Positions 21,841 to 32,400 of a stretch of DNA of 64,000 nt are shown in pieces. Origin of the DNA: Flabesymbios commensalis (taxonomy: Eukaryota > Annelida > Polychaeta > Terebellida > Flabelligeridae). Made by a program: the position numbers and the translations under genes. Position 1 is the first letter of the stretch, and each line of letters starts with the position of its first letter. The notes under the pieces are model-generated. The model had not been told where the DNA came from, did not search any database, and was given only the letters and a program-made list of their open reading frames with translations. The stretch covers positions 109,637,135 to 109,701,134 of the forward strand of contig OZ024903.1 of NCBI GenBank assembly GCA_964017125.1. The letters run 5' to 3'.

Positions 21841-21949
21841 ATCGGCATTGAGACAGTGCCTCGTGTTTGCTTCACCAAAAGGCAACTGGCGACCCGTGAA
21901 TGACTCTCTAGCGCCAGATGCGGGTTAGATCAGATGATCAGAACTTTAA

Positions 21950-22128
21950 AGGTGATCTATCACCCCTTATATATATAGTATGAATAAATTTGTGACAAAT
22001 AAATCAAAGTTGTTACAAGATGGGGCACAAGTGTTTCCTTATATGGGGAAAGAGAGGGTCACATGATAGCCAATCACCCCATATAAGGACATCATTATTC
22101 ATACCATATAAGGGGTGATAGATCACCT
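21950..22128. mobile_element. Element O, TTAA-flanked foldback
   Basis: AGGTGATCTATCACCCCTTA and its complement form the ends. TTAA at 21946-21949 and 22129-22132. Unit 1 has the uninterrupted site gaactTTAActa with TTAA at 16417-16420, so the target and its duplication are read directly. Confidence 0.9.
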
Positions 22129-22139
22129 TTAACTACATA

Positions 22140-22305
22140 ATAGTCGTTTTAATTATGTTCTATTAGCCGATTAGGTCACTGTTACATTAGGAAAGAAATG
22201 ACTGTTTAAACATCAAGATTTGCAAATGCTTGATCTCAAATTAAACAAATATGAGTAATTTTCATCTACTTGAAGGTCGCAGTAGCGAAACACAACTTCA
22301 AATGA
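22140..22305 (+). mobile_element. Family B2 MITE, unit 2
   Basis: tattagccgattaggtcac, then a hairpin with a shortened left arm (cttgaaggtcgcagtagcg). Confidence 0.75.
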
Positions 22306-22430
22306 GTGAAAAATGTAATGTTATAACTTTTACAGGTTAAATGAGCATAGTCCTCCTATATCTGCTCCGTTTGGGCTGTTTTGCGCTTTGTTATCCTGTT
22401 ATGTTCTATTGTTTTTACGTTGATCAACAT

Positions 22431-22605
22431 TTTAATGAAACAATGAAATAAAATACTTCAAGCACCATTTGTGTTTAAACTGGGGCAGGAGAACAGCATG
22501 CATCAGATGACACTGCCCTCCAGATACAGGATTCAAATTCAATCCCTAGCATGCTTCCCCACGGTCACAGAGGCTCCCCACAATTCAGTTTGATACATGG
22601 CTGTA
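22431..22605 (-). mobile_element. SINE-1 fragment, old
   Basis: Tail side aatgaaacaatgaaataaaa, then ctccagatacaggattcaa and ggtcacagaggctcccc. Heavily substituted. Confidence 0.65.
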
Positions 22606-22627
22606 TGGGACTCTCAATCCGGTGACG

Positions 22628-22790
22628 CACCCCCCCCCCCTCCAGAACTCTAGGCATGTCAACATTTGCCTACCCCTCGCCCCCCAGGCATGTCCACATT
22701 CGACCTCCCCCCCCCAGGCATATCCACATTCGACCCCCTCCCCCCCCCCAGGCATGTCCATAATATTTGACCCCCCCGTCAGGAGTCTCG
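22628..22790 (+). repeat. C-rich minisatellite
   Basis: About four units of 35-41 bp: a C run, aggcatgtccacattcgac, then another C run. Open frames here are composition artefacts. Confidence 0.8.
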
Positions 22791-22851
22791 GTGTCCCATT
22801 TACAGATGTCATATTGATCCGTGAAGTTGTGACTGATCTCCATTCAATACT

Positions 22852-23428
22852 TACGCTGAAATATTTGTGTATAAGCCATAGATATAGAGATACAGTAGTA
22901 TATGGTATAAACTAAATAAAATGAAATGAATCGGGCTTTAGGCCACCTTTGTGCACATACATGCTAAACTGGGCCAGGAGAACCTCCTGAGGATGGTGAG
23001 ATGATTGAGATGACACTGTCCACCAGACACAGGATTTGAAATTCGAGCCCTGGCGGTCTGAGGCCGAGCACGCTACCTCTTGGTCACGGAGGCTCCCCAC
23101 AATACTGACTAGGGGAAGAAACATTTTTTGTTTCTTACAAACCGCCGAGACAGGGAACCGAACCCCGAACTCTGGCGTGAAAGGCAGCGGTGCTAACCAC
23201 TACCCTAGGGCCCCCGCCCGTGGTATAAACTATGTAGACCAAAGGGTTTTTTAATTTGAAATCATCATAAATGTCTTAGTCAGTTCTTTCCGCTTCATTT
23301 GAATACCTATATGTTATGGGTCTACAGCCTTTATAAATATGTTTACTCTTTTAGTGTGAGGATCGACTTTAGACGTGAGAATCTGACGTCTGTAGACGCC
23401 AGATTCTGACGTCTAAAGTCGATCCTCG
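22852..23428 (+). mobile_element. Family A MITE split by SINE-1
   Basis: Left part acgctgaaatatttgtgta; resumes at 23221 and finishes with a complete hairpin. Confidence 0.8.
22914..23220 (-). mobile_element. SINE-1, full length, 11-bp TSD
   Basis: tggtataaact at 22903-22913 and 23221-23231. Minus strand: head 1 gggccctagggtagtggtta with box B GGTTCGGTTCC; head 2 gaccaagaggtagcgtgc with box B ctcgaatttcaaatcc; tail ttcatttcatttta. Confidence 0.9.
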
Positions 23429-23534
23429 GGGATAAATGGACATTGGTTCTGTTTCTCGTATTTGCAATGCAACAAAGACGATCGTGAGATTCAACCAATG
23501 CTGGAATAACGTTCAGCCATTGTCGTGGATGGCT

Positions 23535-23637
23535 TAAGACACAGGATTCGAAATTCTAACCCAGGTGGTCTGAGCGGGGTCGACTATAGACGTCAGATTC
23601 TGACGTCTAAAGTTGACCCCCGCTCCGTAAGGGTTAA
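23535..23637 (+). mobile_element. SINE-1 scrap fused to a family A hairpin
   Basis: acacaggattcgaaattc (23538-23577), then a short A hairpin with gacgtcagattctgacgtc and GTAAGGGTTAA. Confidence 0.6.
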
Positions 23638-23934
23638 TATTGGTCAGGCTAGCCTTCAAGCCTTTGGAAATAAGGTATATTCTCCAGTCCCTAATAGAAG
23701 AGCGTTCGGAATAAAACCACCTCTAGGAAAAAAAGCTCTTTTTTGTTAATAGAACCTGTGCACAATAAAAGCACCTCTTGGAAAAAAAATCCCATCATGA
23801 TATGTCAAGGTATCTGAGATAAAGTTGGACATCATTTTATTCTGTGCATTTTGTATTATTCAGGTATCTGTGTACATGTATCTAATCCTTGGACCACATT
23901 CTAGAAAATAATTTGTTTTAACCCTTAGCCTGTT

Positions 23935-24274
23935 CAGGGTTAGAAATTACTTTCTGGAGCACTGGCCCAGCGGACCACCAGCCCCCAAAATCTGGTGGTC
24001 CTCTTCTATATCTGGTGGTCCTGTCAATTTTTTAAAAATTGTATCTGAATACACAACACTTTTAAACAATTTTTGGCTGGGAAATTTTAGTGGTCTGCCA
24101 CACCACTGCTACCCACTATTCTCAACAGAGAAATAAATTAATTACGATCTTTCAAACAATTTTGGTCCGGAAAATTTCAGTGGCCTGTCGGATCACTGCA
24201 ACCCAGTGTTCCAGTGGTCCTGCAGAATTTTTGGTGGCCTCGGGCCACCGGACCACCACTAATTTCAAACCCTG
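23935..24274. mobile_element. CAGGG...CCCTG element, hAT-like
   Basis: Ends cagggttagaaatta and taatttcaaaccctg, and ggaccacca-rich subterminal repeats. ctgtt is repeated on both sides (23930-23934, 24275-24279), a 5-bp TSD. CAGGG ends fit hAT, but the short TSD leaves the superfamily uncertain. Confidence 0.6.
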
Positions 24275-24803
24275 CTGTTATGAGCGACTATAATAGCCCA
24301 AACACACCATGCTCAGCCTGCTGTGGGCGACTCTGGTAATCCTATTTTTTTTTTTTTAAATAATTGAACATGACCACAACAAGCGAACCTGTGTGCAAAA
24401 AAGGTGCCGTTTTAACAAACGAACCGGTTCGTCTATTAGGGACAAGAGAGTATTTTAACAGTGTATCAGATAGACTGATAGTGCAAATATTCATCCATTC
24501 AAATGTTCCAATTAGGCAAAAAAATAAAACATATATAAAAAATTGAAAGGATAAACATGTGTTCAGAGTCTGGTAATTATATTCATATCGGATATCGCAA
24601 GAGTTAGAGCTTTCTAATTTAATACCATACTTTTTAAATAGGACGAGCAATGTATCTAATGTAGTTATCACATTACAAAGTACATAATGATAAAAAAATG
24701 CAAATGCCACGTGCGGATAATTTGTAAAATTTAATCCAATTCTGTTTTACAGCGACTCATATGTCCGTGTTGTTAAATTTACAAATTCCACTCAAGTTTG
24801 TCA
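24275..24803. other. No gene or recognised element
   Basis: A T run at 24342-24360. Open frames up to 122 codons here have no recognisable content. Confidence 0.45.
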
Positions 24804-25019
24804 ATACTGTAGATCTGGTAATATTCGCGAGGTTTTAATTTTCGCGAACTTTGCGAGGGTTGGAAATTCGCGAATTTAAGAATCTCGCCAAAATTATTAT
24901 TGTAATAGCACTACCTATCATCGAAATCGATAATTCACGAATTCTAGACCTCGCAAAAAATCTCAAAATCACAAATTCGCGAAAATTTAAACACGCGCAA
25001 ATTACCAGATCTACAGTAT
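24804..25019. mobile_element. Family P foldback element
   Basis: Ends atactgtagatctggtaat and complement. The interior is full of ttcgcgaa words in both orientations. Confidence 0.8.
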
Positions 25020-25099
25020 TGTACGGTAAACATAATGAAATCGTTAAATGAAAGCCAGATCTCAGCCATAAGGCAGATATCAAAGATGTACACTACTGC

Positions 25100-25570
25100 T
25101 CAGTATAGGATAAAGCCCGAGGAGCTCTACATTCTTAGCTTAGCTATCCCACAGCTAAGAATGTAGAGCACTGATGTCGACTACAATTGACTATATATTG
25201 TTTTCTCATGTTTTAATTGTTTTGCATAACCAGGTTTTAAAAAATAAATATGTCTCAAATCTGTGATAATCATATACATTTCAACCTAGATTTTGCAAAT
25301 TAAACTATTTTTTAGTCACTTGAAGTTGTGGATCGCGGTAGCGAAACACAACTTCAGGTGACTGAAAATTTAAATTTCCTGACTAAGTGCTCTAAGGGTT
25401 AAAACACATCCGACCATAATCGACAGCTCGGTCACACCTGACTGATTATAGCACCATAGGCCTACCAATGATAATTGGTCTGTACTTGATCAACAATAAC
25501 TCTCTATTCCCGGCTGAGAATGTGGTCGTCGGACAAAGAAAATAATGTAGTGGTGTGTTTTATTATTGAA
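25100..25570 (+). repeat. Duplicated segment, copy 1 (partner 38331-38610)
   Basis: Shares tataggataaagccc, a hairpin with gctctacattcttagct arms (25123-25169), and, after a B2 insertion, aaaacacatccga through ataatgtagtggtgtgt. Confidence 0.85.
25192..25398 (+). mobile_element. Family B2-type MITE inside the duplicated segment
   Basis: Hairpin cttgaagttgtgg ... cacaacttcagg, right end gctctaaGGG followed by TTAA. The partner copy has an uninterrupted gacTTAAaacac at 38426-38436; the left flank here is tata. Confidence 0.65.
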
Positions 25571-25827
25571 TTACCCTGGGGAAATTCTGAGAATAAACAG
25601 GGATGAAGTTAATGGGTTTATAGATGGGCGTCATAATTAGAAATTTACTAATTGTCAAAATAATGGTTAATCTTTGAAATGTACATAATTTTGTATACTA
25701 AATTTCCAGATAAATGTAAATTGACTATAGAAAACGGTGTTTACACAATTTCATGAAAATCGCCTGAGAATTGTCGGAATAATCAGCGAAAAGCTAACGG
25801 TCATTTTAGACAAGCCTCCACCCTTGG

Positions 25828-25869
25828 ACAGACTATTTCGTCCCCTTGGATATGAAAGGGTGTATCCAA
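25828..25869. repeat. Hairpin ttcgtccccttggata
   Basis: Sixteen-base arms around tgaaagggtg. The loop word also occurs in family N. Confidence 0.65.
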
Positions 25870-25896
25870 GGAGACGAATAATAAAACTATTATTTT

Positions 25897-26281
25897 ACCC
25901 TTTAAGCGCTAAGCACGACTAAATCAGTGTGGGGATCGACTTTAGACGTCAGAATCTGACGTCTACAGACGTCAGATTCTGCCGACTAAAGTCGATCCCC
26001 CCTACCCGGTATGACTGGGCCGCCTGACTCATTTACTGCCCGAGGCCCAGTCACACTGACCGCCATTTTGTTTACACAGCCAGTTGTGTAGAAACGACAC
26101 TCGCGCTGTCTACCAAAAATCTCGGATGCCAAGAAAATGAGACGAATATTTTAAGTGCCTATGACAACTAGGCCATTTTCAGCAGGCGTAAACTTGTGAT
26201 CGTATTAGAAATATTACATTTAAAAATGGAGGTCACTGTGTCAGAGCCTGGCGATGTCATCAGGGTCGATCCCCCCGCTGG
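25897..26281 (+). mobile_element. Family A hairpin split by an unclassified insert
   Basis: Hairpin gactttagacgtcagaatc through gtcgatccccc, then about 262 bp of unrelated DNA (26001-26262), then gtcgatccccccgctgg and GAAGGGTTAA. The repeated gtcgatccccc looks like an 11-bp TSD. Confidence 0.65.
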
Positions 26282-26284
26282 AAG

Positions 26285-26445
26285 GGTTAAATCACTGTTA
26301 TTTGGAATAAAATGTGTGTTACAACATCAACATTTGCAATTTGTTGGTCTCAAATTAAACAAATATGAGTAATTTTCACCTACTTGAAGTTGGCGCGAGC
26401 CACAACTTCAAGTAGTTGAAAATTTAAAAAAGATAACTTAGCGGG
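26285..26445 (+). mobile_element. Family B2 MITE
   Basis: tcactgttatttggaataaa and tttggtctcaaattaaac-like sequence. The hairpin loop is reduced to tggcgcgagcca. Confidence 0.7.
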
Positions 26446-27300
26446 TAAATGGTTATTCAGGAGTACGCGTCTCTAGCAAGTAAAAGGTTCAGTAGTTTAG
26501 ATATCTTATGAATAGCTGTTGTATCACATTGGATTGGATGTTTAGACAATAATGTATTCTCAGGAAAAAAAATAACGGGGAAGGTTCATCCATGTTGATA
26601 TAAATCAACAAAAGTGTCCATTTTCATGCCGAAAGTTCATGAGCAGCTATTTCACCTTAGGAACACACAAAATCGATTTCAATTCGAACATATTGCAAGG
26701 TGGTACAGCAGCTATTCATAAGACATCTGAACAAAACATAGAACATTTTTAGCATAGATAAATATGCGAAAACTGCGAATTACTGGTCGTCATATGCGAG
26801 TGTTGACGGCTCATTAGAAAGCAGGACACCATGTTAGAAAGAGTATCACGCATGACACCATTTTAGAAAGAGTATCTGCATGACAGGTCTACAGAGGATG
26901 AGAGGGTGTCTGGCGTTTAAGGAACTAGTGTACCTCCAAACAGTGCTAAATCAAGCTAGTTTGCAGAATCTAGGAGCCTTTTTGTGAAAACAGTGGGTGT
27001 CCCCCGCCTTCCTTCACGTCGCGAGAGTAAGGGGTGGAGAGGGGGGGGGGTGGGTGATCGATCAGCTAATTTAAAACAGATCAGTGAACGTTTAATTTAG
27101 GAAGATCAATGGTCCCGTCAGCCCCCAGACAAAATGGCGGATTCCCCGCACACACTGATCCCCGTCTGAAATGTAATTAAGCATTCCCAGCCGCTGGAAC
27201 CCAGATGCACAATAAGTGTTGTTATTTACAAGCAGAAATGGGGTCTGCACGCTTCTGAGTTCTAACTTCCTACTTCAGAGTTCCGCCTGCCAACTCCTGC
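26446..27300. other. No gene or recognised element
   Basis: Short duplications only (ttagaaagagtatc twice near 26833-26875) and a G run near 27040. Confidence 0.5.
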
Positions 27301-27305
27301 TTTAA

Positions 27306-27543
27306 CACTTTAACCGCCGGTGTCGCATATATTCGGGTTTTCATTTTTTATTAGCACATTAAGTACCACATTTTAAACATGGTAAAGATAAAATGTGACA
27401 TCAATCAGCAATATTTGAAAACAGTTGACCTCCATTTTGCCAAATTTAAATAATTTTCACTCACTTGAAGTTGTGGATCGCGTCAGCGAGACACAACTTC
27501 AAGTGTGTGAAAATTCAAATTGAATAATTTGGCGGTTAAAGGG
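27306..27543 (+). mobile_element. Family B1 MITE, near complete
   Basis: TTAA at 27302-27305, then CACTTTAACCGCCGGTG (one change). Hairpin with gatcgcgtcagcgaga loop, then TTTGGCGGTTAAAGGG and CTAG. Confidence 0.85.
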
Positions 27544-27689
27544 CTAGTACTACAAACTATTTTATCCATTTCAATGACATTTGTATTGTGAACATTGTAT
27601 ATGTGTTGATATTTTCATTTTTTTTTTTTTTTTTAGTGGTAAATACCCTTTTTCTTCTTCTTTTTGTTTGAAACTTTCTTGAAAACTTA

Positions 27690-27717
27690 AAGATATACGG
27701 GCGGCCCTAACAGGACA
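27690..27717 (+). mobile_element. Family D end fragment
   Basis: gatatacgggcggccctaac followed by AGGACAAGGG and TTAA, matching the terminal sequence of 61326-61566 in the other orientation. Confidence 0.55.
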
Positions 27718-27829
27718 AGGGTTAATCAAGACACACGTTTGTCGCCTTTCTGTTTATTATTCAAAAAAGAAAATTTGAAAGAGCAATGAGCCTTGGATTT
27801 GGCTTATAGATTGGCTTATAGTCTACAGA

Positions 27830-27900
27830 TATAATTAATTTTCACCCACATGAAGTTGTGGGTCGCGGTAGCGAGACGCAACTTTATGTGGTTGAGTAAA
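27830..27900 (+). mobile_element. B-family hairpin remnant
   Basis: cccacatgaagttgtgggtc and gcaactttatgtgg arms. Compensating changes in both arms keep the pairing (catgaagt against actttatg). Confidence 0.65.
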
Positions 27901-28144
27901 AATTTAAATTCAAAACTGCAGCGCTTAACGGGTTTACAGACAAAATCAGGGATTGGGACCCAACAGGTTAATAACATTCCTCCTCCTGCTCCTTGCTGTA
28001 GCCCCCCCCCCCCCTCCACGTCCTGCTTGTGTATGTTGCTGTAGCCTCCTCTAATTGATTGATAGCTTATTTTTATGTTCAGACAACTTCCTGCTTACAG
28101 AGCGCATGCTCCGCATAGCACTATTCGATCTCGTGGAAAAACCT

Positions 28145-28389
28145 CATCAAGCCTAGATATATCATTTAAATCTTTATCCACTACCAGTCGTAAATTGCAG
28201 TAGATAAAGATGACTTAAAGTGGGTGACTTTAAGCGACATAACTTGCGTTTGGGAGATAAATTATATAAAATTGTCAGATATAATTAAAATAGTTTAATG
28301 AAAATATCCGTTCCAAAGTTGTAGGCGATTAAGTCAGTTTTCGGAGATGTGAAATGATGTTTTGAGGCAACATGAGGGGTTCAAAGGGA
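28145..28389 (+). mobile_element. Family C MITE, decayed
   Basis: tttatccactaccagtcg and the far end gtgaaatgatgttttgagg. The hairpin right arm is largely lost. Confidence 0.6.
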
Positions 28390-29004
28390 CTAACCAACCC
28401 CTTAGGCTTGGCGAGGGATGGTTGCCTGGTGCATTCACAGCTCTTTAATTTTCAATTTATAGTTTTTAAATCATTTGTTGTTAACGGGGCTCCATGGGAT
28501 GATATCAATTTTGGCAATTTGTTTTGTATGAAGCAGTGTATCATGCAGATCATGATTTTTTCAAAATTTTCAGATTTAAAAAAACATTTTTTCTAAACAT
28601 TTCTAAGAATCCAGACATAGGCCTAACCCATATAAACTATTTGAATACCTGAGGGACGGTTGAATGCTAGCACAGCATTGGGCCACATGTTAATACCGTC
28701 AGCCCAGCGCTGGGCAGACATTAGGTGCTGCAGGCGAATCACTCATGCCCTCACTTTAAGACACCAATTAAAGGCGGTGTCTTTCTAATACCCTGGAGTA
28801 GGCTTTGATTCCATCGTTTGAGACGGTGACTTTTTGTGGTATAAAGTGTTGCATACTGGAAAGGTTTTTTAACAAGGCAATATACGACTTCGAAATAAAA
28901 CTATTTTTTAGTGCTTTTAAAGTTTTTCTCATAATTTTTTGTATTTTTAGATAAGATCAGTAGGATATACAAATATAAATGAAATGTCAACATATGCTGT
29001 CCCT
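28390..29004. other. No gene; possible E scrap
   Basis: A weak E-like stretch at 28665-28740. Nothing else assigned. Confidence 0.45.
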
Positions 29005-29008
29005 TTAA

Positions 29009-29247
29009 CCCTTTAACCGCCGGTGCCGCATATATTCCGGTTTTCATTTTTTATTAGCACATTAAGTACCAAATTTAAACATGTGACAAAGATAAAATGT
29101 GACATCAATCAGCAATATTTGAAAACAGTTGACCTCCATTTTATCAAATCTGAATAATTTTCACTCATTTAAAGTTGTGGATCGCGTCAGTGAGACACAA
29201 CTTCAAGTGGGTGAAAATTCAGATTAAAAAATTAGGCGGGTAAAGGG
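29009..29247 (+). mobile_element. Family B1 MITE, complete, TTAA on both sides
   Basis: TTAA at 29005-29008 and 29248-29251. CCCTTTAACCGCCGGTG to GGCGGGTAAAGGG, 239 bp. Best direct example of the B1 boundary. Confidence 0.9.
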
Positions 29248-29284
29248 TTAATATACTATTCGACTAAAATATTTTAGGAATACA

Positions 29285-29595
29285 AGTTAAAACCCAGTGT
29301 TGGTTTAATGCTGGCCCAGCGTCGCAGCATTAACCCTTCAAACCCTCACGATGCATCAAAGCATCATTATGCATCTCCGAAGAATGACTTAATTTCCCGT
29401 TTTTGAACGAAAATTTTCATGGAACTTTTTCAATAATAACAATATATGTTTTTTCATTTGTCACCAACTTCAAATCATCTTCATCCAATACAAGTCAAGA
29501 ATTGCGGCAGCAATTAGCGGCTTGTAGTGGATGAAAATGACAATGGTAAATTCAAACTTGAATGGGTTAAACCGCAACACTGAATGGATGTTTTA
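29285..29595. mobile_element. Family E palindrome interrupted by family C
   Basis: Left E half ttggtttaatgctggcccag through gtcgcagca; right half aaccgcaacactg. Together with the shared TTAA they restore an E core. Confidence 0.7.
29334..29566 (-). mobile_element. Family C MITE inserted in E, TTAA on both sides
   Basis: TTAA at 29330-29333 and 29567-29570. Starts CCCTTCAAACCCTCACG and ends CTTGAATGGG. Hairpin arms ctacaag-type with tip GCGGCAGC. Confidence 0.85.
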
Positions 29596-29657
29596 CGTTT
29601 GCAGGGGTCACTAAAACCCATCTTCCCTTGGCCAGTCTCACGCTAATGCCACCACAG

Positions 29658-30443
29658 GAGCCTGGCCGTATCGAGTACTACAATGAGATATTCTGTCTAT
29701 GTGGTCATCTTGGGGGTGTGTCTGAGATTCATACCTCATTGGATGTTTCAGATTTATAAATAGGTCATAAAAGGTCACGGAAAAGTGACCTCTTGTTCAT
29801 TTGTCATGCACAGTAACCTGTTTCCGTTGCTAGATGTATTATATAGACAAATTGGGAATCTCTCATTTTGGACAGTCAGTTGTACCGAATTTTGTCATGG
29901 CGGCCAGTTATCATATAGTGGCTGCCATTCAGGGAGCTGGGAACACAATGACATCAGCGTGAGATTCCGAGCTTATCTATCTATCTGATCTATCATACCA
30001 ACGGAAACAAGCAAGCTTTGCTGTCAAGCGCTGTCTGATTAGCCGGTCTTGAGACGCGTGACATTCAAGGTATCTCGCTATTCTGTAAAACGCAGTGACG
30101 TCACTCGGTGAAAACAACGTTATATAACACCCCCTCCTCCATACTTCATTCTGTGAAACGCAGTGACGTCACTCGAAGGTTAGATAAGACCCCTCCCCCA
30201 TACTTCATTGTATTAGCCAGCTCGTGAAAACAAAGGAGGTGAAGGTCATTGAGTTTCACAGAATTTATAATAGTTGGACGCTGTGCTCGATAAAGCAAGG
30301 TATCGCACTGCGTGTTGTGGATAAGATAAGTTGTTGTGGAAGATGCTAAAACCTAGCCACAACACAGGGCCCCAGTCCCAACGTGGCTGAAACACAACTT
30401 GAAACTAAAGGCTTCAGCGACAGATTGCACCCATACAAAATCG
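29658..30443 (+). repeat. About 786-bp tandem duplication, copy 1
   Basis: From gagcctggccgtatcgag to ccatacaaaatcg; the next copy begins at once. It includes an element K (30081-30263). Confidence 0.9.
30081..30263 (+). mobile_element. Element K
   Basis: ttctgtaaaacgcagtgacg to gagtttcacagaa, with two CRE words (gtgacgtcac); only the first is followed by an intact tatataa. Confidence 0.75.
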
Positions 30444-31229
30444 GAGCCTGGCTGTATCGAGTACTACAATCAGATATTCTGTCGATGTGGTCATCTTGGG
30501 GTGTGTCTGAGCTTCAAACCTTATTAAATGTTTCAGATTTTTAAATAGGTCATAAAAGGTCACGAAGAATTGACCTGTTGTTCATCTCTCATGCACAGTT
30601 ACCTGTTTCCGTTGCTAGATGTATTATATAGACAAGTTGGGAATCTCTCATTTTGGACGTGCGGTGTACCGAATTTCGTCATGGAGTCTAATAATCATAT
30701 AGTGGCCGCCATCAGGGAGCTGGGAACACAATGACATCAGCGTGAGATTCCGAGCTTATATATCTATCTGATCTATCATACCAACGGAAACAAGCAAGCT
30801 TTGCTGTCAAGCGCTGTCTGATTGGCCGGTCTTGAGACGCGTGACATTCAAGGTATCTCGCTATTCTGTGAAACGCAGTGACGTCACTCGGTGAAAACAA
30901 CGTTATATAACACCCCTCCCCCATACTTCATTCTGTGAAACGCAGTGACGTCACTCGGTGAAAAGAAGGTTAGATAAGACCCCTCCCCCATACTTCATTG
31001 TATTAGCCAGCTCGGTAATAAAAAGGAGGTGAAGGTCATTGAGTTTTACAGAATTTATAATAGTTGTACGCTGTGCTCGATAAAGCAAGGTATCGCACTG
31101 CGTGCTCGTGGATAAGATAAGTTGTTGTGTAAGATGCTAAAACCTAACCACAACACAGGGCTCTAGCCCAAACGTGGCTGAAACACAACTTGAAACTAAA
31201 GGTTTCAGCCACTGATTGATCCATACAAA
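30444..31229 (+). repeat. About 786-bp tandem duplication, copy 2
   Basis: Same content and order as copy 1, with scattered substitutions. Its right edge runs into the L repeat. Confidence 0.9.
30864..31053 (+). mobile_element. Element K
   Basis: Duplicated with its host unit; both CRE words kept. Confidence 0.75.
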
Positions 31230-31720
31230 ATCGTGGAACTTTCCTTCTGACGGTCATATCCAAGAATTGGCCTCGACTAATTAGGTCGATATGAGATTAA
31301 AGGGACATGCCCAGGCTAAAATCATTAAAAAATCGGTGATTTTATTTTGGCTTCTTAATATGACCATATGATGTAAACATGTACATAGACTAGAACTGCA
31401 CAAGTTTTTTAGTTTTTGTGCTACGCACTTATCAGTTAGGCTAGATATAGAGACGACATTCCCGTATTTCTTATTTTGGACATGGTTGTCAATAATTAGA
31501 AATCAGGAATCCCTTTTATCAGAATCAGTAATATTTCGCCTACAGCATTGCATGCTCAGATCATTTGTCTCAACGTCAATAAAAAGTTACATCCATTTTT
31601 TTGCCTTTGGGGTCGAGATCGCTTTCAGTCACCGCCATGTTTAAAAAACATTCATTTTCCCGGGTAAAACCAATACAAGAATCCACGGCCCACATGGGTG
31701 TGAGCTCGTCATGGCTAACA
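31190..31720 (+). repeat. Dispersed repeat L split by half of G
   Basis: L landmarks acaaaatcgtggaacttt, gaatcagtaat, ttggggtcgagatcgct and ccacggcccac lie either side of 31301-31512. Confidence 0.6.
31301..31512 (+). mobile_element. Family G, one half
   Basis: TTAA at 31297-31300, then AGGGACATGCCCAGGCTAAA and ctagaactgcac. The inverted second half is missing. Confidence 0.7.
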
Positions 31721-31900
31721 AGACCCCTCCGCCTCCGGGGTTATGAGCTTCATCAAGTCTGTGGCCGGGGAGTTATAACGGCGAAAAAACAAGACAAACC
31801 CCGCGAAACGAGCTGTAACTTCCGGGCGGATAAAATAGGATTATGGGAATTGGTGATTTCGTGGCAAGTTTCAGTGATGCGGCGAAACGCTTCCAATTTA

Positions 31901-31979
31901 CATACAATGCTCGTTAAATGCTGTTCGATACTGGACCAACGTCTGCGATGTTGGCACAGCATTAGAACAGCATTGTATG
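31901..31979. mobile_element. Family E palindrome
   Basis: acaatgctcgttaaatgctg and cagcattagaacagcattgt arms. Confidence 0.75.
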
Positions 31980-32071
31980 GTGGATGTTGATCCCGTGGCA
32001 GTTCCATATGATAGAGTCGCAATGCTCCACATTACCATAAAATGCAAGAATCATGCCGGGCACAGTTTACA

Positions 32072-32369
32072 AATGAAATGAATCGGGCTTTAGGCCACCT
32101 TTGTGCACATATAGGCTAAACTGGGCCAGGAGAACCTCCTGAGGATGGTGAGATGATTGAGATGACACTGTCCTCCAGACACAAGATTCGAAAGTCGAGC
32201 CCTGGCGGTCTGAGGCTGAGCACGCTACCTCTCGGTCACGGAGGCTCCCCACAATACTGACTTTCACACGTGGATGGGGAAGAAACATTTTTTGTTTCTT
32301 TCAAACCGCCGAGACCGGGAACCGAACCCCGAGCTCTAGCGTGAAAGGCAGCGGTGCTAACCCCAGCCC
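32072..32369 (-). mobile_element. SINE-1 with 13-bp TSD
   Basis: ggcacagtttaca at 32059-32071 and 32370-32382. Both tRNA-like heads present, with box B GGTTCGGTTCC in the outer one. Confidence 0.9.
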
Positions 32370-32400
32370 GGCACAGTTTACAACGCTGGCCCAAAGTTAA

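Larger units (their letters stand above)
17006..22302 (+). repeat. Segmental tandem duplication, unit 2
   Basis: Counterpart of 11645-16601. Unit 2 alone carries a SINE-1 (18627-18953), a 3' LINE-like fragment (19131-19333), element O (21950-22128) and extra tandem units (21131-21560). Confidence 0.9.

Noticed and set aside
22919-23225. Functional tRNA genes (several places)
   Set aside because: tRNA-like boxes lie inside dispersed SINEs with TSDs, and the cloverleaf stems are poorly paired.
24342-24710. 122-codon minus-strand frame
   Set aside because: Low-complexity, no recognised domain and no splice context.
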